Shown: positions 1-6,357, counted from the stretch's first letter. The stretch is DNA of 7,454 nucleotides from Promethearchaeota archaeon (GCA_004524425.1 SDNN01000142.1:1-7454); one strand, 5' to 3'. The notes: a model not told the origin generated them from the letters alone. Program-made: numbers and translations.

Positions 1-705
1 CCAATTTGGTAAAAAGAAACTAAAATAAAATTCAACCGCACTTGAAATTAATAATAGTCTTATAAAAATTAATGGTAAGGGGGGGAGAGAAAAGACTCCC
101 GCGTCAAAAAGAGCACCTATAAAAAAGGAAGGCCATGCCAATAATATAAATTCACCTTTTAATTTCATTTCAAGATTTTTAGATCTATAACTATCTATCC
201 CAAATAATACTCCAAAAATTAGAACGGTGATTAATGAGACTAACACGTATATTAAAAAAGGCAAGCTCAATTCATCATTGAATAAATCGATCTTAGTAGC
301 AACTAAAGATAAATCTGTAAATACAAAATAGAATAGTAAGATTTCATAAATGATTCCTTGAATTACTGAAGTAGTTATTATTATCTTCCTTCTTTGGCTA
401 AGTATATAATTTGTAAAAAGAGTTAAGCAAAAGGTTAGAGCAATAGGAACAAAAGAATATCCAAGTAAAATATAGAAATTGTCGTCCATTGATCTTCCAG
501 TTATTATCACGTAGAGAAAATTGAATCCCGTATTAAACCAGGGTGACACTAAAAAAATCCATGTTAATCCCGCAAAAAGCAATTGTTTTTGTCCATGCTC
601 CTTATATTTAATTAAGAGATTAATTCCAACTATAAATGAAATTATAATGAAGGTCAAAGCGATGCTTCCTTGTAAAAAATTTTCTAAATCTAGCTGGATT
701 GCCAT
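1..705 (-). CDS. Multi-pass (about 7TM) membrane protein, N-terminal part, cut by window edge
   Basis: The minus strand is open from an ATG at 705-703 to base 1 (235 codons, no stop), so the C-terminus lies outside the window. The protein begins MAIQLDLENFLQGSIALTF. By eye there are seven hydrophobic segments, near residues 12-32, 43-68, 76-98, 107-130, 147-170, 184-203 and 210-231. The basic loops (KYKEHGQK at 33-40, SQRRK at 103-107, the RSKNLEMKLKG stretch at 174-184) follow segments 1, 3 and 5. By the positive-inside rule this gives N-out and C-in, a receptor-like topology. An in-frame TGA lies 9 nt upstream of the ATG, and GTGA about 8 nt upstream may serve as a weak ribosome binding site. 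I do not recognise the family. It could be a stand-alone membrane protein or the sensor half of a longer signalling protein. Coding status is well supported; function is unknown. Confidence 0.72.
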   Translation of the reverse strand, partial: MAIQLDLENFLQGSIALTFIIISFIVGINLLIKYKEHGQKQLLFAGLTWIFLVSPWFNTGFNFLYVIITGRSMDDNFYILLGYSFVPIALTFCLTLFTNYILSQRRKIIITTSVIQGIIYEILLFYFVFTDLSLVATKIDLFNDELSLPFLIYVLVSLITVLIFGVLFGIDSYRSKNLEMKLKGEFILLAWPSFFIGALFDAGVFSLPPLPLIFIRLLLISSAVEFYFSFFLPNW

Positions 706-763
706 GATATTTCACATGCTCTTGATAATGAAATTTGAGAAATTATTTCAAAACTGAAATGAA

Positions 764-769
764 TTTATA
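764..769 (-). promoter_or_regulatory. Possible TATA box for the minus-strand membrane protein gene
   Basis: On the minus strand TATAAA lies about 60 nt before the ATG at 705. That would put the transcript start near 740 and leave a leader of about 35 nt. AT-richness makes chance matches common, so this is tentative. Confidence 0.3.
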
Positions 770-964
770 CATTAGAATTAATTTCAAAGCATCTTTTTAA
801 TTCTTTGGAAAAACTAAAAATTTTTACATCACTTTTTTTGAAAAAGTCTATTTATTCATTATTAGATTGATTTAAGAAAACTTTTAGACATGCTAGGGAG
901 ATCTATTTGAAAATAGGTTCTGACCATATCAATTAAGAAATCAAAATACCTTCTATTTGATTTA

Positions 965-988
965 ATTTCATGAGTTTCCTCATGAAAT
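965..988. repeat. Perfect 10-bp inverted repeat (hairpin) in the spacer
   Basis: ATTTCATGAG (965-974) is followed by the four-base loop TTTC and then its exact reverse complement CTCATGAAAT (979-988). Each arm contains TCATGA, itself a palindrome. The site lies 260 nt before the divergent minus-strand start and 351 nt before the plus-strand start. It could be a regulator binding site, an RNA stem or a terminator-like element. No long T run follows on either strand, which argues against a standard archaeal terminator. Confidence 0.6.
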
Positions 989-1297
989 AAAATGTTGAAC
1001 TTCTCATAAAAATAGGATTTTTATTGATTCACTTAAGTTGAAAAAAATTGATCTTACTAATTAATTCGATTAATCTCCAAAATTGAGTAGGTAATCATAT
1101 ATTTGATCTTGTTTTATTTTGGATATAAATGCTTTTTCTTTATTTTTAATGATTGAATAAATATTTACAAGGATTTTATGTACTTTTATCTGTTTGAAAT
1201 ATTTAGATTTTAGAGCATTTGATATTCTGTAATTCACTATGAAAATGGCTTTTTTTTCGAAATTAATATAAATGGTGAGATATAATTATCCTTCGAA

Positions 1298-1305
1298 TAT
1301 ATATA
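1298..1305 (+). promoter_or_regulatory. TATA box of the ECF S-component gene
   Basis: TATATATA followed by a run of A lies about 37 nt before the ATG at 1339. This predicts transcription starting near 1328 and a leader of only about 10 nt. Upstream bases CGAA could be part of a BRE. Inferred from spacing only. Confidence 0.45.
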
Positions 1306-1338
1306 AAAAATTACTCATAAATAAGTAATGGAAAAAAG

Positions 1339-1974
1339 ATGTCTGAAATAGAAAAAGAAACCTTCATTGCACAACGATCTTTAAGAACGATACAAATTGC
1401 CGGTGCAGCTATTTTTGGAGCTTTATCTGTAGTGATATCTGCAATAACTACTCCCATAATTCCGAGAATCCCAGGTTGGGGTATGGCGATATTTGATCCT
1501 GTATCCATAATTTGGATAATTTGTTTCTTGATTTTTGGCCCGGTAGCAGGCATATTGTGCTGTGTTATTGGTGCATTTGGATTACTTCTATTTGATCCCA
1601 CGGGTATAGGGCCAGTTTTCAAATTTCTTGCTACGATTCCCCTAGTACTAGTACCTACTTTAATTTTAAGGTTATTTAAAAGAAAGGAGAAAGTATTAAA
1701 CTGTCCAAAGCTGAAAAATTCAAAAAATTACGCTTTTACCGGAATTTTAGCATTAGCCACTCGAATTGTCATCATGATCATCGCAAATGTAATTTTTTTC
1801 ATGTTTTTTGCCAATCTTTTTGAATGGGCACAAACTCCCGGTAGTACAGAAGCATGGGTTTTAATAATTGTTTTTGCGATTGTGGTAAATGCGTATCAAG
1901 GAGCATTAGATCTGATCATACCTTATTTAGTTGTCTTTAAAACAAATCTCGATGAAAAATATGAGATTTGGTAA
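1339..1974 (+). CDS. ECF transporter S component (substrate-binding membrane subunit)
   Basis: This 211-residue protein has about six membrane segments (near 17-36, 53-66, 69-86, 94-112, 131-156 and 170-200), the size and topology of energy-coupling-factor S components that capture vitamins or cofactors. The first helix holds A24xxxA28, the kind of small-residue motif that in this family contacts the T subunit. The stretch FGPVAGILCCVIGAFG (66-81), followed by GPVFKFLATIPLV (91-103), fits the RibU/BioY-like superfamily. Substrate cannot be read from the sequence. No EcfT or EcfA ATPase gene lies in the window, so it probably shares a module encoded elsewhere. An in-frame TAA at 1318-1320 limits the start. 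The ATG at 1328 is in another frame, so 1339 is the first in-frame ATG. A run of T directly after the stop acts as terminator. Confidence 0.82.
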   Translation: MSEIEKETFIAQRSLRTIQIAGAAIFGALSVVISAITTPIIPRIPGWGMAIFDPVSIIWIICFLIFGPVAGILCCVIGAFGLLLFDPTGIGPVFKFLATIPLVLVPTLILRLFKRKEKVLNCPKLKNSKNYAFTGILALATRIVIMIIANVIFFMFFANLFEWAQTPGSTEAWVLIIVFAIVVNAYQGALDLIIPYLVVFKTNLDEKYEIW

Positions 1975-1993
1975 TTTTTTTTTTAATTTTTTT
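1975..1993 (+). terminator. Poly-T terminator after the ECF S-component gene
   Basis: Ten T, then AA, then seven T follow immediately after the TAA stop. T-rich tracts in the non-template strand without a required hairpin are the usual archaeal intrinsic terminator. It sits in the 77-bp gap between convergent genes. Confidence 0.65.
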
Positions 1994-2051
1994 CCACATT
2001 TATTTTGAATAATTGTAAGATAATTGCTTTTCAGAAATTTTATCCAATTTA

Positions 2052-2885
2052 TTAATCCGTCCAGAAGTGTTTTGCCAAATTTCGACGTTTATTCCAAAGA
2101 CTATCTTTTTGACTAAATCCCATGATACCTTTTCCCTGATCAGCATCTTTTATTTTCCACATGCCACTAACTGCTCCCGTTAATGCTCCTGATAGAACTT
2201 CGAATCCTTGAGCCGTGTATAGATCGCATTCTACATTACGATTGATGATGAATTTTAATTGACGTAAACCTTGTTGATTTTTTGACTTAAGCACTTCTAA
2301 AAGTTTGTTTACTTCCTCCTCAAGTTGATCATTCCTCACCATGCGATTCCATAAATTCCATTCAACAGCACGCGCAGCCGTATGTAGTGCCCCTATTAAA
2401 TTAATCTCCTTGGCTCTTCTCCTGCCTATCAACCGTGCTAGTCTCGTTGTACCACCCCATCCGGGTGTAATTCCCACATCTACTTCTGGCATGCCCCACT
2501 TGGCTCTTTCTGTAGCGATGACAAAATCGACTGCCATGGTAATCTCTAATCCGCCTCCGACAGCATATCCGTCCACGGCTGCGATCGTGATTTTATCTAA
2601 TTCTTCTAATTGATTTGCCATATTCTGATAAAAACGAACTCGTCTTGTAATATCATTCGCGTCGCCCCATTTTATCATCTCTTTTATGTCATCACCAACG
2701 CAAAAATTCTCTCCCGCACCCTTTATCACTAAAAATTTTAATTTAGTGGATTTGCGGATCATTTCAATTGCTTCAAACAATTCATCAGAAAGTTTCATGC
2801 TCAAGGCATTCATCGCATCTGGTCGATTAAGTGTGATCCAAGCCGTCTGATCTTTCTCCTCATAAATTAATTGCTCAAATTTCAT
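2052..2885 (-). CDS. Enoyl-CoA hydratase/isomerase family protein (crotonase fold), catalytic Glu pair intact
   Basis: This 277-residue crotonase most likely hydrates trans-2-enoyl-CoA to 3-hydroxyacyl-CoA in acyl-CoA degradation in the cytoplasm. The CoA-binding start LNRPDAMNALS is at 19-29. Oxyanion-hole regions are FCVGDDIKEM (61-70) and AAVDGYAVGGGLEITMAVD (102-120). E114 (in GGLE) and E134 (in GMPEVDVG) align by eye with the two catalytic glutamates of rat mitochondrial hydratase, and the ITPGWGG loop (139-145) follows. Both residues being present favours true hydratase activity over isomerase-only function; chain-length preference is unknown. An in-frame TAA 12 nt before the ATG rules out a longer form. 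No Shine-Dalgarno precedes the ATG, and the TATA box places the transcript start at about the ATG, so the mRNA is probably leaderless. The nitroreductase gene is upstream on the same strand, 156 bp away. Confidence 0.92.
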   Translation of the reverse strand: MKFEQLIYEEKDQTAWITLNRPDAMNALSMKLSDELFEAIEMIRKSTKLKFLVIKGAGENFCVGDDIKEMIKWGDANDITRRVRFYQNMANQLEELDKITIAAVDGYAVGGGLEITMAVDFVIATERAKWGMPEVDVGITPGWGGTTRLARLIGRRRAKEINLIGALHTAARAVEWNLWNRMVRNDQLEEEVNKLLEVLKSKNQQGLRQLKFIINRNVECDLYTAQGFEVLSGALTGAVSGMWKIKDADQGKGIMGFSQKDSLWNKRRNLAKHFWTD

Positions 2886-2907
2886 GCTATAACATTAATT
2901 TCTCATC

Positions 2908-2915
2908 TATTTAAA
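2908..2915 (-). promoter_or_regulatory. BRE/TATA promoter of the enoyl-CoA hydratase gene, predicted leaderless
   Basis: The minus strand reads AAAACGTTTAAATAG; TTTAAATA is an exact archaeal TATA consensus with an A-rich BRE before it. Its centre is about 26 nt from the ATG at 2885, the normal TATA-to-start-site distance. Transcription would therefore begin at or next to the start codon. Confidence 0.65.
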
Positions 2916-3041
2916 CGTTTTGGGGTTTTACTTAAGTGATTGGTTAAATTTAAAAAAATTTATCAAGGCAAGAAATTATTAAATGGACTTTAAAGAAAAT
3001 CCCAAAAGATATCTTAATTTAATGAATATCAAAAATGAATT

Positions 3042-3617
3042 CTAGGAGATTTTAAAAATTACCTCTTCAAGACTTCTTTTTGGAACGTGCATCATACCAT
3101 TTTCATCTTTCCAATAGTCAAATGAATCCTTATAAGGTTCCATTTTTGAGTCTTCATCGGGATAACCTAAACTTATTACATGAGGTATTTCATAGTATTC
3201 AGGAACTTCAAATAGTGCCCTGATTTTATTTCCATCAATTGATCCCATCCAACAGCTTCCAATTCCATATTTTACAGCACCAAGTAGCAGATTCTGAACA
3301 GCAGCTCCGATATCAAATTCATAATAATTTTGTTTTATATGGGTGTTAACAAGAATAATAATGTAGGCTGTGGGAGTTCTGCCTGGCTCAGGTTCCCTTT
3401 TATCCTTAGGAAGTGCTGCTGCCCATTTTACTAGAGGGAACATCTGCTCAACCTTCTTCGGTTTATTTACTATTATGAATTCAATGCACTGCACGTTTTT
3501 AGCAGCAGGAGCGACTCTAGCTAAATCCACCAATTTTTTCAATATCTCCAAGGGGATGGAATCCTGCCTAAACCTGCGTATGGTTCTTCTTTTGTATATT
3601 GCCTCTTCAATATCCAT
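3042..3617 (-). CDS. Nitroreductase-family FMN oxidoreductase
   Basis: This 191-residue protein has the nitroreductase-family layout: basic FMN-phosphate motif RRTIRRF (10-16), the PAAKNVQ segment (37-43), and the helix plus glycine loop FDIGAAVQNLLLGAVKYGIGSC (101-122). Family members are dimeric flavoproteins that use NAD(P)H to reduce nitro compounds, quinones, enones or flavins. The physiological substrate here cannot be told. I chose the ATG at 3617. A TTG three codons upstream (3626-3624) is in frame and would add MRI, but MDIEEAIYKRR is a typical family start. GAG about 5 nt before the ATG is a weak ribosome binding site. The gene is divergent from the second crotonase gene and in the same direction as the first. 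Confidence 0.88.
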   Translation of the reverse strand: MDIEEAIYKRRTIRRFRQDSIPLEILKKLVDLARVAPAAKNVQCIEFIIVNKPKKVEQMFPLVKWAAALPKDKREPEPGRTPTAYIIILVNTHIKQNYYEFDIGAAVQNLLLGAVKYGIGSCWMGSIDGNKIRALFEVPEYYEIPHVISLGYPDEDSKMEPYKDSFDYWKDENGMMHVPKRSLEEVIFKIS

Positions 3618-3648
3618 TATTCTCAAGGTTTTTTAATTTTTAATTTTG

Positions 3649-3655
3649 TTTATAA
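3649..3655 (-). promoter_or_regulatory. Possible TATA box of the nitroreductase gene
   Basis: The minus strand has TTATAAA about 35 nt before the ATG at 3617, predicting a start site near 3626 and a leader of about 10 nt. A second candidate, TTTAAAA at 3665-3659, would give a leader nearer 20 nt. Both lie in the divergent spacer shared with the next gene. Confidence 0.35.
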
Positions 3656-3690
3656 TGGTTTTAAATGCTTATTAATTGTTATGGTTGAAT

Positions 3691-3698
3691 TTTATATA
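3691..3698 (+). promoter_or_regulatory. TATA box of the second crotonase gene
   Basis: TTTATATA matches the archaeal TATA consensus. The expected start site is about 3720, leaving a leader of about 75 nt before the ATT start at 3796. This gene, unlike the first crotonase, also has a Shine-Dalgarno sequence. Confidence 0.45.
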
Positions 3699-3782
3699 TA
3701 ATTAAGATAGAAATTGATCATGAATTATTAATTGATATCAAGATTTACTCAATTAATTTCTATACTAAAAATAATACTAAAC

Positions 3783-3789
3783 GGGAGAT
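3783..3789 (+). promoter_or_regulatory. Shine-Dalgarno GGGAGAT that points to an ATT start
   Basis: GGGAGAT contains GGAG, complementary to the usual archaeal 16S rRNA 3' end. Its core ends 8 nt before ATT at 3796. The nearest canonical in-frame start, GTG at 3820, is about 32 nt away, too far for this site to serve. Confidence 0.55.
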
Positions 3790-3795
3790 ATTATC

Positions 3796-4593
3796 ATTTC
3801 TGAGAAAAATTATGATCATGTGATCTATAAATTTAAGGATGGGATTGGTAGAATAATTTTAAATCGGCCGGAAAAGTTGAATGCTTTACAATACCCCATA
3901 ATCATGGATATCGTGGATGTGCTGGAGAGAAACATGAAAAATAAGAAAATAAGAGTCCTTAGTATTGAAGCAAACGGAAAACATTTCTGTTCTGGCGATG
4001 ATTTAGAAAGCATGGGGCCCGATGGAGTAAGATTCAAACCTTTAGAAGATGGCTCGAGGATGCCACACCACAAAATGATTCGTTTAATTCGAAAAATTCA
4101 AAAGCCCGTGGTTGCTCTATTACATGGTTATTGTTTAGGAGCGGGATTCGAATTAGCATTGGCATGTGATTTGAGAATTGCTTCGGATGATTTAAAAATT
4201 GGAGATTATCGCGCATCTAGAGCGATATGCATCTTATCTGGATCTAGTTGGCTACTTCCTCGAATTGTAGGGTTTGGTAGAGCAACAGACATCATTTTTA
4301 CAGGCAGAATTATCGACGCAGAAGAAGCTTTAAATATTGGATTGGTCACTAAAGTTTATCCTGCGACAGAATTCAAAGAAAAATCCATGGAATACGTGAG
4401 GACCTTAGCATCAATGCCTACCAGATGCTTGGGATATAATAAAACAATGCTTAATTATTCTCAATACCATGAATTATTTCCATCAATGCTAAACGAATTT
4501 AGTCTTTATTGTAAAAATATTGCAACAAAAGATTTTGGCATAGGTATGGATTCATTCCGAAAGAAAAAAGAACCCAAATTTACAGGACGATAA
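3796..4593 (+). CDS. Crotonase-family protein (enoyl-CoA hydratase/isomerase-like) lacking the second catalytic Glu; probable ATT start
   Basis: From ATT the protein has 265 residues and starts (M)SEKNYDHVIYKFKDG, a normal crotonase N-terminus. The conventional alternative is GTG at 3820 (257 residues, MIYKFKDG), which trims the first beta strand and has no well-placed ribosome binding site. CoA-binding LNRPEKLNAL is near 22-31 and oxyanion-hole FCSGDDLESM near 64-73. The second oxyanion-hole region includes HGYCLGAGFELALACD (110-125). E119 matches the first catalytic glutamate of rat hydratase. At the second position the segment IGDYRASRAICILSG puts R139 where FGQPEILLG has glutamate, and the usual PGAGG loop is absent. 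It is therefore unlikely to be an ordinary hydratase; isomerase, hydrolase or lyase chemistry on an acyl-CoA is possible. It precedes the FAD oxidase gene on the same strand by 204 bp. Confidence 0.9.
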   Translation: MSEKNYDHVIYKFKDGIGRIILNRPEKLNALQYPIIMDIVDVLERNMKNKKIRVLSIEANGKHFCSGDDLESMGPDGVRFKPLEDGSRMPHHKMIRLIRKIQKPVVALLHGYCLGAGFELALACDLRIASDDLKIGDYRASRAICILSGSSWLLPRIVGFGRATDIIFTGRIIDAEEALNIGLVTKVYPATEFKEKSMEYVRTLASMPTRCLGYNKTMLNYSQYHELFPSMLNEFSLYCKNIATKDFGIGMDSFRKKKEPKFTGR

Positions 4594-4687
4594 GTTATTT
4601 AGGAGATTAGTTCCTATTTCTTAAATCCATATAACATCATGGAAGTTAAAAAAATAGTAGAGTTGTTGATTAAGAAACAAATAAAAC

Positions 4688-4695
4688 TTTAAATA
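4688..4695 (+). promoter_or_regulatory. BRE/TATA promoter of the FAD oxidoreductase gene
   Basis: AAAACTTTAAATAG contains the exact TATA consensus TTTAAATA. It closely matches the promoter of the minus-strand hydratase (AAAACGTTTAAATAG). The predicted start site is near 4718, leaving a leader of about 80 nt. Confidence 0.55.
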
Positions 4696-4788
4696 GTAGA
4701 TGTTTGTAATTTTTAATTAATCCAATCTAATAAGAAACTTTAATGAAACACATCGTGAATTAATTTATTGAAAAGAAACTGAATTAAT

Positions 4789-4793
4789 AGGTG
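4789..4793 (+). promoter_or_regulatory. Ribosome binding site AGGTG of the FAD oxidoreductase gene
   Basis: AGGTG ends 4 nt before the ATG at 4798. It fixes that start and shows that this genome uses AGGTG-type sites, which supports the similar site at 6469-6475. Confidence 0.65.
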
Positions 4794-4797
4794 TAAA

Positions 4798-6357
4798 ATG
4801 GCAAGAGTTAAGGATGCTTATAAAGAAATAGAAGATGTAATCGGATCGGAATACATTTCAGATAAAGATTACATGAAAGCTGCCTATAGTAGGAACGTCG
4901 ATCCTGCATTTCCTGACAGATGGGCTGATATGATTGTCAGGCCTGAAACTCCCGAGGAAATATCTGAAATAGTAAAAATTTCTAACAAATATAAAATCCA
5001 AATGGTTCCCAGGGGTGGAGGAGCAGATTTGGTGGGAGGTTCAGTAACCCAAGGAGGAATTCTCATTGATCTTACTAGAATGAATCAAATAATAGAAATT
5101 AATGAAGATGATTTTTATTGCGAAGTCGAATGTGGAATTACCTGGGGAAACTTAATCTCAGAATTGCATCTGAGAGGATTAACGACCGGAGTTCTTGGAC
5201 CTGGGAGTGGTTATTCGGCTACAATAGGCGGAGGGCTTTCAAATGCTACCGTGGGATTTGGGTCTACTAAATATGGAACGGTTCCTGATGTATGTTTAGG
5301 GGTGGAAGTCGTACTTCCTAATCCGGAGGGAACAATAATAAGAACAGGTTCAGCGGCAAGCAAATATGCTACTCCCTTCTGCCGCTATGGACTTGCTCCA
5401 GATTTCACCGGGCTATTCATGGGAGATGTTGGAACCCTTGGTATCAAAACCAAGGCATTCATGAAATTATTTCCAAATGCGCCCTATAAAACAAAAAAAG
5501 ATTACATGATGAATAAAAATGACTTTAATAAAGTTTTTCAACTAATGCATAAACTCAAAGAAAAAGTGGGGGATGGCTTGCATGATTGTATAGTAGTACC
5601 TTTTACCGTGGTAAAATTTTTAGCAGGAATGGCGGAGGAAAAGCCTGAAAAGAGGCCAAGAATAAAAGGAGCTGTATTTAATTTAACTCTTGAAGCTTTT
5701 GATGAGCGAATCTTGGAGATATATGTCGAACAAGTGGAGGAAATCATGAAAGATGATGCCAGAACATTTGATTGGCAAGAAATTGACCTGAGCCTGGAAT
5801 CCTCCAAAGATTGGAAATTTACCTTACAATATGCTTATAATTATTTTAATAAATATATCTCAATCCAACCTCCAAAGGTATCCTGCACCACATGTCATAA
5901 AGTTCCAATTTCATTCTTAGAGGATGCGGTAAAGCAGAGCATAGAATTTGATTCTAAATTCAAGAATGAATTTCCTCCAGAAAGCTTGTCTTTATTCGCA
6001 ACATGCATATTTTTAGTACCAAATGGGAATTGTGTATTGGTTGGAGGATTTAATGCTGACAATGTCGATGAGCAACGTGAAATTGCCATGAGCATATGGC
6101 ATAAAAGACTCAGACACCAAGTCCGTTATGGTGCTATACATTATTGGTTAGGAGAGTCGATTTCTCAGTCTATTGTTGAAGCAGATGCATATACTCCTGA
6201 ATTTATTAAATTTTTTAAAGATATCAAGAAAACAGTTGACCCAAACTTCTTATTAAGTCCAAAAAAGTTCCACATGTATAGCTATGATGATGATATCACA
6301 AAACATGTTGTTAAAGATGAAAAGTCAGTAAGAAATAACCAAGAAAATGATATATAA
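4798..6357 (+). CDS. FAD-linked oxidoreductase, VAO/PCMH (GlcD-like) family
   Basis: This 519-residue soluble flavoprotein has no signal peptide. Its N-terminal half is a PCMH-type FAD domain: RPETPEEISEIVKISNKY (48-65), the FAD-diphosphate loop PRGGGADLVGG (71-81), VECGITWGNLISEL (110-123), GPGSGYSATIGGGLSNATVG (134-153), and TGLFMGDVGTLGIKTKA (204-220). The C-terminal cap ends with VDPNFLLSPKKF (480-491), a typical family end, then a hydrophilic tail. The FAD loop has glycine where covalently flavinylated relatives have histidine, so FAD is probably non-covalent. The GHxGDGNxH metal-site signature of GlcD, D-lactate and D-2-hydroxyglutarate dehydrogenases is not seen, so a 2-hydroxyacid substrate is only a guess. 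A CTTCH sequence lies at 363-367. The next gene encodes a GlcF/HdrD-like Fe-S protein, the likely electron acceptor. Confidence 0.9.
   Translation: MARVKDAYKEIEDVIGSEYISDKDYMKAAYSRNVDPAFPDRWADMIVRPETPEEISEIVKISNKYKIQMVPRGGGADLVGGSVTQGGILIDLTRMNQIIEINEDDFYCEVECGITWGNLISELHLRGLTTGVLGPGSGYSATIGGGLSNATVGFGSTKYGTVPDVCLGVEVVLPNPEGTIIRTGSAASKYATPFCRYGLAPDFTGLFMGDVGTLGIKTKAFMKLFPNAPYKTKKDYMMNKNDFNKVFQLMHKLKEKVGDGLHDCIVVPFTVVKFLAGMAEEKPEKRPRIKGAVFNLTLEAFDERILEIYVEQVEEIMKDDARTFDWQEIDLSLESSKDWKFTLQYAYNYFNKYISIQPPKVSCTTCHKVPISFLEDAVKQSIEFDSKFKNEFPPESLSLFATCIFLVPNGNCVLVGGFNADNVDEQREIAMSIWHKRLRHQVRYGAIHYWLGESISQSIVEADAYTPEFIKFFKDIKKTVDPNFLLSPKKFHMYSYDDDITKHVVKDEKSVRNNQENDI

Larger units (their letters stand above)
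706..1338. other. 633-bp AT-rich intergenic spacer between divergent genes
   Basis: This spacer separates the minus-strand membrane protein from the plus-strand ECF S component, so it must hold both promoters. Stops are frequent in all frames and I see no RNA gene or known riboswitch. It contains a perfect 10-bp hairpin at 965-988, an ACTTAAGT palindrome at 1031-1038, and a weak minus-strand ORF at 1237-1070. That ORF has a GTG start and 55 codons; the product is lysine-rich and ends YDYLLNFGD. Its frame stays open for about 71 codons. No ribosome binding site or recognisable motif supports it, so I do not list it as a gene. Confidence 0.6.

Noticed and set aside
521..757. Plus-strand 78-codon ORF
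   Set aside because: It lies opposite the minus-strand membrane protein gene, whose frame is open over 705 bases with clear membrane segments. The plus-strand product has no recognisable feature.
902..960. Direct repeat TCTATTTGA at 902-910 and 952-960
   Set aside because: Nine AT-rich bases with different flanks and no third copy; not a CRISPR or iteron array.
1328..1339. ATG at 1328 as start of the ECF S component
   Set aside because: It is out of frame with the protein; the in-frame ATG is at 1339.
2341..2613. Plus-strand 90-codon ORF
   Set aside because: It is antisense to the conserved core of the first enoyl-CoA hydratase and has no promoter or ribosome binding site.
2948..2963. Minus-strand T-rich tract as terminator of the nitroreductase gene
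   Set aside because: A T7 run exists, but it lies about 80 nt past the stop in generally AT-rich DNA, so it cannot be told from background.
4600..4616. TAGGA/TCCTA inverted repeat after the second crotonase gene as a terminator
   Set aside because: Only a 5-bp stem with a 7-base loop, followed by a short mixed T stretch; too weak to call.
5538..5807. Minus-strand 89-codon ORF, with similar ones at 4884-5066 and 5895-6095
   Set aside because: All are antisense to the well-supported FAD oxidoreductase; the serine-rich composition is typical of a shadow frame.
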